A stretch of DNA of 16,802 bases from an uncultured Magnetococcales bacterium (GCA_903913345.1 CAIWLA010000039.1:1-16802); one strand, 5' to 3'; positions 9,401-16,603 are shown, counted from the first letter of the stretch. A program made the numbers and translations. The notes: generated by a model from the sequence alone, not told the origin.

Positions 9401-10540
9401 CATCCGTTCGACCGGCGGTTGGGGGGGAGCCGGCGGCAACTTCAGCAGGGAATCCAGATCATGCCGGGCGATGCGGATGGTTTGCAAGCGGGTCCAGCCA
9501 CCCACCAGGGTCTGCAAGGGCTGAAACATCCGCCCGGAGAGCATGGTGCAGGCGGCCAGTCCACCGGTGGTCAACTCCCCGTCCATCACGGCAATGGCCC
9601 CAAACGTGACCACCAGTGCCGTATTCGTCTGCGCCATGAAAGAGGAGAAGGTGGGCAACACCACACCCCGGAAAATAATTTCCTTGGTCTTTTGGGCATG
9701 GGCATTTTGCAGCAACTCATAGCGACGCAACATGAGTGATTCCATGGCCATGGACTTGACGGAGTGGACCCGGCCCAAGGTCTCGGTCACAAACCCGAAG
9801 CGACGCATCCCGGATTTGCTGTCGGCATCCAGGGCCTGCCCCATCTGCATCCCCAATCGATAGGAGATGGCCACCACCAGAAAAATGGAACAGAGGGGAA
9901 TGCCCGCCAGCTTTCCCCCCAATTGTGAAATCAGGATCAGATACATGATCAGAAAGGGCAGATCGAAGAGGGCAATGAGCAACTGACCGGAGTAGAGTTC
10001 ACCGATGGTCTGAATGGCACCCATTCGTTCCAGGAGATCGGCCCCCGCCTCGCGGGCCAGATTTTTCGGACTGGCAAACAACATCCGCCGAAAAATATCA
10101 CAGCCGGTCACATGTTCAAAACGGGCACCGATCCAACCGGTATAGTAGGAGCGGAACCAGCGCAACACGGCTTCCATCACCAGGGCACCCAACACCCCCA
10201 TCACCAGGATGGTCAGCGTGGTCTCCCCCTGATTGGGAATAATGCGGTTATAGACCTGCAACAAGGCCAAAGGAACCGCCAACCCGATCACGTTGACCAG
10301 CACTGAAAGCAGGGCCAGCAGTACCACGGTACTGGCCAACTTGCTGCCATCCAGTGAAAACCACGCGCGTCTGTTCAACATGCTGCGCACCCTGAAGGGG
10401 CCTCTTTCAGGGTCCAACGCATCCAGCGGGCCGTTGCCCGTTTCCAGTCCATCCATCGGGCCATCGCCCGGCTCATGCGGTCGTGGTCCATCACCAGTCA
10501 GCCAACTTCCAAACGCCGACATGACCGCCATGCTGACCAT
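6416..10540 (-). CDS. Double-length type I secretion ABC exporter (TMD-NBD-C39-like domain-TMD-NBD)
   Basis: One 1374-residue chain holds two complete exporter halves. TMD1 spans about 65-365. NBD1 is about 412-630 with Walker A GDSGSGKTT (446-454), Q-loop Gln493, signature replaced by LPAGV (549-553), Walker B LLFDEAN (Asp573, Glu574), and Trp607 where the H-loop His is expected. Residues about 665-800 look like a C39-peptidase-like domain (AEALPHLLGAMD, APFLFVGKDKGELMVVIG) without the usual N-terminal catalytic Cys motif, the kind that docks RTX-type cargo. TMD2 is about 815-1115. NBD2 has Walker A GANGSGKST (1176-1184), LSAGF signature (1281-1285), FDEP (Asp1305, Glu1306) and His1337. Most type I exporters are half-transporters of about 550-750 residues. 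The start at 10540 overlaps the glycosyltransferase gene by 50 bases and lacks a clear Shine-Dalgarno; in-frame ATGs at 10531, 10522, 10456 and 10381 are possible. Residues 16-50 carry GDGP/GNGP/ERGP spacers of unknown role. Confidence 0.93.
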   Translation of the reverse strand: MVSMAVMSAFGSWLTGDGPRPHEPGDGPMDGLETGNGPLDALDPERGPFRVRSMLNRRAWFSLDGSKLASTVVLLALLSVLVNVIGLAVPLALLQVYNRIIPNQGETTLTILVMGVLGALVMEAVLRWFRSYYTGWIGARFEHVTGCDIFRRMLFASPKNLAREAGADLLERMGAIQTIGELYSGQLLIALFDLPFLIMYLILISQLGGKLAGIPLCSIFLVVAISYRLGMQMGQALDADSKSGMRRFGFVTETLGRVHSVKSMAMESLMLRRYELLQNAHAQKTKEIIFRGVVLPTFSSFMAQTNTALVVTFGAIAVMDGELTTGGLAACTMLSGRMFQPLQTLVGGWTRLQTIRIARHDLDSLLKLPPAPPQPPVERMTTALTASDAPPPSVSSTPVVRSDQEPLSEGFSLELEDVTVNFTGDKPVLDHVSLTVRHRETIAIIGDSGSGKTTLLQLLAGRVSPTAGRLRFNGDAVSEVPPEFINAIAYVPQKGTLFNGSILQNITMFDESLDDVALHRASMLGLDNSVARMPKGYGTIVGDGASESLPAGVVQRIAIARSLAMTPQILLFDEANMAIDSVGDAMLRDSLVELKENHDCTIVLVSWRPSLLRIADRSFRLIEGRLEPLASFQEAFTPTATAAVAVDPAATTALASAKEQAKSRDLVLQELLTQTSWQDFIDRLPQRNNFTRCLKGLLEALNWRGPARQLAEALPHLLGAMDLTDFCNSMANLHYTHRSEPTTLGHVDIRQAPFLFVGKDKGELMVVIGHDPQGEIEVIDGTDGQTRSVPVEKSGRAFFFIPPDPDMPRPKSWISTQILRFGSLVWLTMAVTLIGNMLATSSALFNMTIYDSVIPSGSRSMILGLMAGTLVAITLDALLRFQRARILSYIGAKAERILGSGIMERLLAMPAPYTERVAVGVQVARIKSLEVVRDMFTGHLAVLYYDAPTTLFFLVVLGLVSPGVILFMLILMVCLVLVGVVLVPMLRIRTSHAGRLQSQRQAFLTESFAHIPVIQGARAAESWCDRYRELSGKAILANFYVSQMTTVLAASAQVLTMAASVGVMAMTARGVLAGTQTAGSVVAAMMLTWRVLSPIQTTFLGITRMVQIFSSLNQVDRLMEIKGERDAYAGSSRGQLQFKGSVVFSRVSFRYTNDAEPALVGVNCQIKAGSVVAVIGANGSGKSTLIKLLLGLYIPQAGSIQIDDEDIRQLDPIALRQSISYLPQVCDIFFGTVAQNLRLANPVASDEELEIAAAKAGLLAEIQSMPEGFNTRVDESRSSQLSAGFKQRLSLARVYVKRSRIVLFDEPANNLDADSEQLFRNAIEELRGTTTIFIVTHRPSHMQMADIVLYLDAGYLRGAGPPDEVKKLLSKNFV

Positions 10541-12095
10541 CCGGCAACAGTCGCATGGGGGCTGGCAGGGAGAAAGGCGGGGCGGTCAAATCCATCGGAC
10601 GCCACTCCCCCGCCGCGATCTCCCGGTTTTCCTTGTGGGGAAAGGTGGTGGCCAACAGATAGCGGGCCTCGCTCTGCTTGAAATGGCGCAAGGCCGCCAT
10701 CGCCGCCTGATTGGGCAAATGGGTCAACAGGTTGCGGCCCAGGATGGCATCCCCCCTGGGTAACCGATCGCAGCACAGATCCGCCACATTAAAAAAATGG
10801 TTTTTGCGCTGTCCATACAAGACCCGATTGCGTTCCACCAGTTCGGGGACAATATCAAAACCCAGGTAGAGTTCCAGATCCACGGTGATATCGGCATTCC
10901 AGACCAGGTCTCCGCAACCGGCATCCACCAGAATCCGTATGCCCAGATCCTTGAATGTGCCACGCAGACTCTCCCGCAACGCGGCGGTGGCCTCCCAGGT
11001 CGATCCGGATCCACTGCGGGTATCCCACGCCTTCCAGAGATTTTCCGTATAAATCCGGGTAAAACAACGTCGCCGCTCCACCTGCTCGACCGTTTCCGGT
11101 GGCACCAGGGGAAAGCGGCCATCGGCGGCGCGGGGACCGATCCGTTGCCGCACAAAATCCACATCGGCAAAGGCTTCATAGTCCGACAGGGTGCGTTGCG
11201 ATCCCAAACCGTGGCGGTCCAGGTCGTGCAGGGCCTCGGCCTCGACCTCACCTTTTTGTGGCATCCCCAATAAATGGCGCAGACGGGCCTCGGCCCGACG
11301 GTTGACGGCGGGCCAATCCTGATGATCGCTCCAGTGCCGCCGTCTGCCCCGATCGGTATAATCGTGATAGAGGATCACCCGATGGGGATTGAACAGATCA
11401 TATCCATGGGTCCAGAGCCGCACGGCCATACTGACCTCTTCGCCATGAAAATAAAGCCGGGGATCATAGGGCACCTCCTGGATCATGGTCGAGTCGGCAA
11501 AGAGCAATCCCGCCCCCACAAAGGCGGTGGGAGAGGGCTGGTCGGGGACAAATGCCTTGGACAGCCCCTTGGCCTTGGGCATCAAAATGCCGGAATCGTT
11601 GAAACGACCCGCCGTCAGGATCGACAGAAGAGGGGGAGAGAGGATATCGGGTGGCTCATAGCGAATCGGATGGGTGGTCAACACCGGTTTGGGTGAGGGA
11701 CAGTCGGCCAAAACGGCCAACAGGAGGAGATCCCACTCCGGTGCAAAGCGGCTGTGGCTGTCAATCTGCAAATAATAGCTCTCGCCCTGCCACAACTCGC
11801 GTTGAATACGACTGCGCGCCCAGCAGACCCCCATGCTGGAGGCCGCATCCACCACCACCCCCCGCACCTGGGCGGAACGACCCTCTGGCAGACGACACCA
11901 CTCCGCCGGATCGTCGGGAGCCATCTGCCACAATACCCCGGCAAATATCCGATCGGGATATTTGGCCTTGGCAAACATATCTGCCAACGTCCAAGGCGTT
12001 TCACTGTCTCGATAACTGGCTACAGAGACAAAAATGGAGGCCTCAGCAAAAGTGGATGGTAAAATGTCCATGGCCAGCCGGTTGGAAAGTACCAC
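10491..12095 (-). CDS. Glycosyltransferase (GlcNAc-transferase family) fused to a SAM-dependent methyltransferase domain
   Basis: The 534-residue protein has two domains. Residues about 19-265 match the GlcNAc-type glycosyltransferase family (Skp1 Gnt1-like): SIFVSVASYRD (20-30), nucleotide-sugar/metal motif QIDSHSRF (110-117, DSH in place of DxD), GAGLLFADS (194-202) and FHGEEVSMAVRLWTHGYD (216-233). Residues about 350-534 look like a class I methyltransferase with motif I VDAGCGD (390-396) and FDIVPELVERN (413-423). No membrane segment is visible, so it acts in the cytoplasm. The listed GTG start has no clear Shine-Dalgarno; ATG 12071 (MDILPSTF) keeps the whole domain and is preferred. It opens the exporter operon and overlaps the exporter start by 50 bases, so the two are probably coupled. 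The likely target is the cargo protein or a surface glycan, but acceptor and sugar cannot be read from sequence. Confidence 0.85.
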   Translation of the reverse strand: MVLSNRLAMDILPSTFAEASIFVSVASYRDSETPWTLADMFAKAKYPDRIFAGVLWQMAPDDPAEWCRLPEGRSAQVRGVVVDAASSMGVCWARSRIQRELWQGESYYLQIDSHSRFAPEWDLLLLAVLADCPSPKPVLTTHPIRYEPPDILSPPLLSILTAGRFNDSGILMPKAKGLSKAFVPDQPSPTAFVGAGLLFADSTMIQEVPYDPRLYFHGEEVSMAVRLWTHGYDLFNPHRVILYHDYTDRGRRRHWSDHQDWPAVNRRAEARLRHLLGMPQKGEVEAEALHDLDRHGLGSQRTLSDYEAFADVDFVRQRIGPRAADGRFPLVPPETVEQVERRRCFTRIYTENLWKAWDTRSGSGSTWEATAALRESLRGTFKDLGIRILVDAGCGDLVWNADITVDLELYLGFDIVPELVERNRVLYGQRKNHFFNVADLCCDRLPRGDAILGRNLLTHLPNQAAMAALRHFKQSEARYLLATTFPHKENREIAAGEWRPMDLTAPPFSLPAPMRLLPDGQHGGHVGVWKLADW

Positions 12096-12112
12096 TCATT
12101 ATTGTTTGTCAC

Positions 12113-12118
12113 ATTATA
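12113..12118 (-). promoter_or_regulatory. Putative -10 box (TATAAT) for the glycosyltransferase-exporter operon
   Basis: A perfect minus-strand TATAAT lies in a short AT-rich patch about 40 bases before ATG 12071. No good TTGACA-like box lies 16-18 bases further upstream, so it may need an activator or may be fortuitous. Its position fits a short leader if ATG 12071 is the true start. Confidence 0.35.
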
Positions 12119-12211
12119 TAATAAAATGTTATTCATGACCCCGCACACATCGGAGACGATTGCCTTTTCCCGGCCATCCTTCCCAGTGTTTCACAACAGC
12201 CCTTGGAGTGT

Positions 12212-12244
12212 AAAGCAAGAAATGCACCCAATAAAAAGGGTGTA
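12212..12244 (-). terminator. Possible weak intrinsic terminator after HlyD-type adaptor 2
   Basis: On the minus strand a 7-base stem (TACACCC pairing with GGGTGCA, one mismatch or wobble) with loop TTTTTATT at 12223-12244 is followed by TTTCTTGCTTT. It lies about 70 bases past the adaptor 2 stop and upstream of the TATAAT box, which fits a transcript boundary between adaptor 2 and the next gene. The stem is short, so read-through is likely. The 219-base gap (12096-12314) has no convincing gene; a 61-codon minus frame (12133-12318) overlaps the adaptor stop as ATGA but has no ribosome site or recognisable domain. Confidence 0.35.
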
Positions 12245-12314
12245 TTGCGCCTTGGAATCCAGACTTGATCATCCGTTTGGACCAGGATGGGAATTTTGCC
12301 CCTTTGGACCCCGG

Positions 12315-13649
12315 TCATCTTTCATTGAACCCGCCACTCGTGGCCCGCAACAGGGCGATGATCAGCCCTTTCAGGACGGTCTTTTCCCCCAGCAGAATAT
12401 CCACCTGGGCCTGCATTCCGGACATGATGGGATGTTTGCCGGGTTGATCGCCGACAAAATAACGGGTCAGAGAGACCCCTCCCCGATAGTACGGATTGTT
12501 TTGTTCATCCATCAACACGCTGGAAGAGAGGGTGGTCAGTTTGCCCGATACCGTACCAAAACGGGAAAATTCGTAGCTGCTGATCTTGACCACCACCGAC
12601 TGCCCGATGGCCACCCGACCAATCTCGTTGGGCGGAATCCGCACCTCCACCTCCAGATAGTCCTCCACGGGGACGATACGCAACAACGGTTCGCCCGATT
12701 GGACGACCGTGCCCGGAATATGTACCTTGAGTTCCTGCACAATCCCTCGAATGGGTGCACGCACCTCGGTCCGTTCCACGCGATCCACCATGCGTGTCAA
12801 CATTTCTTTCACCTGCGCCACTTCATTGACAACCACGGTCAGTTCATCGTTGGCCGTCCGATAGGTATCTGCTATCAACTTTTTGCGTCGCTGTTGCACC
12901 TCCTGCAAGGCACCCTGCCCGTTTTCAATCTGTTTTTTGAACCGTCTTATCTCGCCTTGTGCCACAATATTGGCACGCACGGTCTCCAGGTAGATCAGGC
13001 GGGAGATGGCCTGTTGATCGAGCAGTTCCTGACGAATTTTGACCAGGGATCCGGTCACCTCGAATTGTCGGTAGGCATCCTCCAACTCCCCCCTGGCCTG
13101 GTCGATATCCGCCTGTCGCTGGGCAATCTGGCTGTCCTGGACCGCCAGATTATCCTGCAATGCCATTTTCTGGTTTTGATATATCTCCCACTGGTCGGCA
13201 TATTGGGGATCCTTTTGCAAGGCCAGGAGATACTCTTTGGCCCGCTTGCCTTCGGCCAGAAAGGCCCGAAGCCGCAGGGCATGTCCCTCCAACCCCCGCA
13301 GACGCACCAGGGTCTGCTCCCGTTCCGGCACCGTCTGATTGCTGTCCAGACGCAGCAAGACCTGATCTTTTTCGACCAGTTGGCTATCCTGGACCAACAC
13401 CTCGGCCACCACGCCGCCCTCCAGGTGTTGAATGGTCTGTACCGATTTTTTGGGAATGACCTGGCCGGCCACATGGGCCACCTCTTTCACATGCGCCGTG
13501 CCAGCCCAGATCAACAACAGCAACAGGGCACCCGCAATCAACAGCACGGTATCCCGTATCAGGGAGGGCGCACCCGATTCCCGTACATTACCCATATCCG
13601 CCATCACCCGGACGAGGGTGGGATTGTCTGTTGACTTGCGAACAGTCAT
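12315..13649 (-). CDS. HlyD-family membrane fusion protein, type I secretion adaptor 2
   Basis: The 444-residue protein has one membrane segment (about 33-50, LLIAGALLLLLIWAG), then HVAGQVIP and the first lipoyl half (IQHLEGGVVAEVLVQDSQLVEK, 73-94), long coiled-coil arms (about 105-290), the second lipoyl half (VRAPIRGIVQEL, 296-307), and the classical HlyD ending SGMQAQVDILLGEKTVL with a final hydrophobic stretch (410-434). The IQHLEGG and RAPIRG motifs are closer to textbook type I adaptors than those of adaptor 1. It is the first leftward gene and starts 117 bases from the divergent TolC-type gene. ATG 13649 has a poor Shine-Dalgarno; ATG 13604 or 13595 would still keep the membrane segment. 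It should bridge the exporter and the TolC-type channel. How the work is split with adaptor 1 is unknown. Confidence 0.92.
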   Translation of the reverse strand: MTVRKSTDNPTLVRVMADMGNVRESGAPSLIRDTVLLIAGALLLLLIWAGTAHVKEVAHVAGQVIPKKSVQTIQHLEGGVVAEVLVQDSQLVEKDQVLLRLDSNQTVPEREQTLVRLRGLEGHALRLRAFLAEGKRAKEYLLALQKDPQYADQWEIYQNQKMALQDNLAVQDSQIAQRQADIDQARGELEDAYRQFEVTGSLVKIRQELLDQQAISRLIYLETVRANIVAQGEIRRFKKQIENGQGALQEVQQRRKKLIADTYRTANDELTVVVNEVAQVKEMLTRMVDRVERTEVRAPIRGIVQELKVHIPGTVVQSGEPLLRIVPVEDYLEVEVRIPPNEIGRVAIGQSVVVKISSYEFSRFGTVSGKLTTLSSSVLMDEQNNPYYRGGVSLTRYFVGDQPGKHPIMSGMQAQVDILLGEKTVLKGLIIALLRATSGGFNER

Positions 13650-13766
13650 ATACTACGATTGGCCCCGGTCACTTAAGGTCTGGCAAGTTGATCCTTGTCT
13701 GACGCTCTCTTCGCTGATGGTCATCTGTCTGAAGCAATTCTTGAGCCAATTAACGGAACTATTTGA
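13650..13766. promoter_or_regulatory. Divergent intergenic region between adaptor 2 and TolC-SPOR gene
   Basis: These 117 bases must carry the start signals of both the leftward cluster and the rightward channel gene. A weak GGAA lies 8 bases before ATG 13767. No pair of hexamers close to the sigma-70 consensus and no clear palindromic operator was found on either strand, so activator-dependent or alternative-sigma promoters are possible. A binding site of the LuxR-type regulator would most sensibly lie here. Confidence 0.4.
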
Positions 13767-16508
13767 ATGTTCGCTGTTATCCGGTCTATGCAACAGGCAA
13801 AGCCAGCCTCTGCCTTGCCGTTCCTGGGCTGGAAGTGGGGCGGATTGGCCTGTTGTGTGGTCGGTGGTTTGTGGTTGCTGGGCAGCCAGACCGCCTGGGG
13901 TGAACCCGCCCCCGTACATCTTTTCTGGGCCGCCATCGACAACGCCCAGGCCCGCAGCCCGATCCTCCAACGCCAGTCCGCTGCCCTGCGCGCCGCACGG
14001 GAGGTGGAACCCCAAAGCCGCTCCAAATTATTGCCCACGGTCAGTGCCTCGGCCTCCTCGGTCGTGGAGCAGAGTACCTATTACCACCGCAGCGATACCT
14101 CATCCAGCAACGCCCCCACCCAGGTGGGGATCACCGTCGTTCAGCCCATCTTTAATTATACCGACATTGTTGGACGGGAACAAAGCTCGCCCCATATCGA
14201 GGCCGCTGTGGCGGACCTGGATTATGCGCGGCAGAGTCTGGTGGTCAGCACCGCCACCCTGATCTCCAACTGGCTGGAGGCCAGAGAGGTCTATGAGTTG
14301 TCGGACCAGTATACCCAGGTCACCGCCCGCCATGCCCATGTCGTGGGTCTGCGCTTCAAGGCCGGGGAATCGACCGAAACCGAGGTGCATGAGGCGGAAT
14401 CCCGGTCGGCCCAGGCCGAGGCCAGCAAGACCAACGCCCGCAACGTCATGGACAAGGCCGCCGCCTCCTTTGCAGAGGTGGTGGGGGAACTCCCCTCGGC
14501 CCGATTGGTCTTGCCGGAATTCAACTGGCAGGAACCGGCCCATTTTGAGGAACAGTTGGCGAAATTGATCGAGGGACGGGCCGATGTTCGGGGGGCGCGG
14601 GCACGGATGCAGGAGTCTTCCATTGCCGTCAGAATGCGGCGCGCCGAACATGCCCCCTCCCTCCGTTTTACCTACAATGCCTCCCGCACCTGGAATGAGG
14701 AGATGGGTACTGGTCCAGGTGTCAATGCCGTCAACCAGCCATCCACCAAAGAGGAGATCGACAACCAGACCGCCATGCTGTTGCTGGATATTCCTATTTT
14801 TAACGGTGGGATGGTCACCTCCCGCACCCGTCAGGCCCAGGCGGAATGGGAAAGCCAGGTGGCCGATCTGGACCGCCTGCGCCAACTGGCCCTGCGTGAG
14901 GCCCAGGAGGCCAGAATGGATGTGGCCAATCTCCAGTTGTCCATCATCTACCAGGAGAGGGCGTTGCGCTCCAACCAGAAGGCACTGGCGGGACTGCAAG
15001 AGGCCTTTCTGGCGGGGACAAGGACCATCCTGGAATTGTTGGACACCCAATTTGAGACCTTGACGATTCAGACCAATCTGGTACGCAGTCGTTACCAGCA
15101 TCGACTGGCCCGCATCCGGCTGTGGGCGGCCATGGGCTGGCCTCTGGTCCCGGAACACGCCCTGACCATCGTCGCCGAGAACGGAATAGCCGTCACCCCG
15201 GACACGGTCGGGCAATCCGTGGCCACCGTCCATCCATCGACCCCGCCCGCAGCGGTCGACAATGCCGCCACATCCGTCTGGACCGTGACGGTCCAGGAGA
15301 CCGATCTGGCCGATCCCCACACGGGATCACCCGTATCGGTTCAGACCCCCGCACCGGGGCCATCCTCCGAGGCGGATACGGTTCGTCTGCCCCGTGGGAA
15401 GGAACCGGCCACCATCCCGGCCACCCCGCCGGCTCCTCTGCCATCGGTCTCGGCCAAGACCCACCCTTTGCTGCCCGAATCCGGGACCGGTCGGGAGTCC
15501 GTGCTGCGCGCCACCCCCAACCCGGATGACAAACGGGCGACGAGGACCAACCACACCACTTTGCTGACTCCCCCGGAGGAGCGGATGCCCAAAATGGGGT
15601 GGGGGCCTTATTATGCCTGCATCGGCATCTATCTGGACACCGAAACCACCCGTCCCATTGAACAGACGTTGGCCAAACAGGGGGTATACACCCTGCGGGA
15701 GACGGCACGCACCTGGGACAATCGAACGGTTTTGCGCCTGCTGGTCGGGCCGTTTGCCGATTTTACCGACCTCACCCAGGCCAGGAAGCAGCTGGAGGAT
15801 TGGACCCAGACGACCCCCGGCTGGGTGCGCAATCGTCGCTGGCCCCCTGTGCTCCAGGAGAGTGCCAATCAGGCAACCGGTGTTCAGCCCGATCCAGTCG
15901 AAAAGATTCCAGAATTTTCCAAGGAAATGGACCAGAAGGCCGCCGCCGGGACTACCGCCACCGAGGCTGGCCCGCCTCTCTTCCAGGCCAGCGGCCCTTT
16001 CTTTGCCGACATTCCCCGGCAGTCGGAGACCACGGCGCGTGGCCCGTTGTATCCGCATCTTTCGGAAGGGCCTTTTTATGTCCATCTGGGGGCCTATCTG
16101 ACCGAAGAGGAGCGCGAGAAGGTCAAGCGGACACTGACCGATCGTCCGGAGTCCGACCGTGGACCAACGGATGAGACGGATGAGGAATGGCGCGCACAGC
16201 GGGTACACAACCAGCGGGACAGCCTCCAGTCACCGGAGGGCAAGCCGGTCCATCGCCTTCTGGCGGGGCCATTCGACAGCTATGAGGAGAGTTTGCAGGC
16301 CAAACGCGCCATTCAAAGGGAGACAGGCGTCTTGACGGGAACGGTGGACAATCCCCAGTGGGAAGATCATCAGAATTGCCCCAATGAGGCCCTGCTGCGC
16401 GCCGCCGCACCCGACACGACCACTCTGCGGCATGATGAAAGAGTGGACAACCATATCGATTTCAATGATATCGCGTGGCAGACGACAGGAGAGCCATCCG
16501 TGCAATAA
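13767..16508 (+). CDS. TolC-family outer membrane efflux/secretion protein with two C-terminal SPOR domains
   Basis: The 913-residue protein starts with a signal peptide (hydrophobic core about 25-40, likely cleavage near AWG-EP at 45). Residues about 48-460 are a TolC-type outer membrane factor: two helical/beta repeats with VVQPIFN (124-130), LLDIPIFNGG (339-348), long amphipathic helices, and GTRTILELLDTQ (417-428). TolC proteins usually end soon after this. Here a Pro/Thr-rich linker (about 461-610) leads to two SPOR-like domains, about 613-690 (YYACIGIYL, LRLLVGPFADF) and 767-865 (GPFYVHLGAYL, HRLLAGPFDSY). SPOR domains bind septal or denuded peptidoglycan. The channel could therefore be anchored to the cell wall or directed to division sites or poles. 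It is divergent from, and adjacent to, the adaptor and exporter genes, so it is the natural outer-membrane partner. ATG 13788 is a possible alternative start that still keeps the signal peptide. The SPOR domains are inferred from pattern, and the second has an insertion. Confidence 0.9.
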   Translation: MFAVIRSMQQAKPASALPFLGWKWGGLACCVVGGLWLLGSQTAWGEPAPVHLFWAAIDNAQARSPILQRQSAALRAAREVEPQSRSKLLPTVSASASSVVEQSTYYHRSDTSSSNAPTQVGITVVQPIFNYTDIVGREQSSPHIEAAVADLDYARQSLVVSTATLISNWLEAREVYELSDQYTQVTARHAHVVGLRFKAGESTETEVHEAESRSAQAEASKTNARNVMDKAAASFAEVVGELPSARLVLPEFNWQEPAHFEEQLAKLIEGRADVRGARARMQESSIAVRMRRAEHAPSLRFTYNASRTWNEEMGTGPGVNAVNQPSTKEEIDNQTAMLLLDIPIFNGGMVTSRTRQAQAEWESQVADLDRLRQLALREAQEARMDVANLQLSIIYQERALRSNQKALAGLQEAFLAGTRTILELLDTQFETLTIQTNLVRSRYQHRLARIRLWAAMGWPLVPEHALTIVAENGIAVTPDTVGQSVATVHPSTPPAAVDNAATSVWTVTVQETDLADPHTGSPVSVQTPAPGPSSEADTVRLPRGKEPATIPATPPAPLPSVSAKTHPLLPESGTGRESVLRATPNPDDKRATRTNHTTLLTPPEERMPKMGWGPYYACIGIYLDTETTRPIEQTLAKQGVYTLRETARTWDNRTVLRLLVGPFADFTDLTQARKQLEDWTQTTPGWVRNRRWPPVLQESANQATGVQPDPVEKIPEFSKEMDQKAAAGTTATEAGPPLFQASGPFFADIPRQSETTARGPLYPHLSEGPFYVHLGAYLTEEEREKVKRTLTDRPESDRGPTDETDEEWRAQRVHNQRDSLQSPEGKPVHRLLAGPFDSYEESLQAKRAIQRETGVLTGTVDNPQWEDHQNCPNEALLRAAAPDTTTLRHDERVDNHIDFNDIAWQTTGEPSVQ

Positions 16509-16532
16509 GGCAACTCACCCCCCTTTCTTTTT

Positions 16533-16551
16533 AATCGTTTTTTTAACGATT
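16533..16551 (+). other. Hairpin after the TolC-SPOR gene
   Basis: AATCGTT and AACGATT form a perfect 7-base stem with a five-T loop, 25 bases past the TAA. Flanking ACCCCC (16517-16522) and GGGGGT (16554-16559) can extend the pairing across internal mismatches. The T-run is inside the loop, not after the stem, so termination here is uncertain. It may instead protect the transcript 3' end. Confidence 0.45.
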
Positions 16552-16603
16552 GTGGGGGTCCGGGGGGGATCATCCCCCCCGGTGGGGGTTTGGGGGCAAA
16601 GCC
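16544..16603. repeat. G-tract/C-tract intergenic repeat, copy 1
   Basis: The element begins TAACGAT and runs through alternating G- and C-runs (GGGGGGATCATCCCCCC near-palindrome at its centre) to AAAGCCC. A second, diverged copy follows at 16639-16700 in the same order and orientation. No coding function is seen. It looks like a REP-like interspersed intergenic element; its distribution in the genome cannot be judged from this window. Confidence 0.6.

Noticed and set aside
12133..12318. 61-codon minus-strand frame overlapping the adaptor 2 stop as ATGA
   Set aside because: No Shine-Dalgarno and no domain or membrane segment, and it contains the terminator-like hairpin. It is too weak to call a gene.
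12102..13634. 510-codon open frame on the plus strand
   Set aside because: It lies antisense to the HlyD-type adaptor 2, whose motifs are unmistakable. The translation is His/Gln/Leu-rich with no domain, as expected for a shadow frame in GC-rich DNA.
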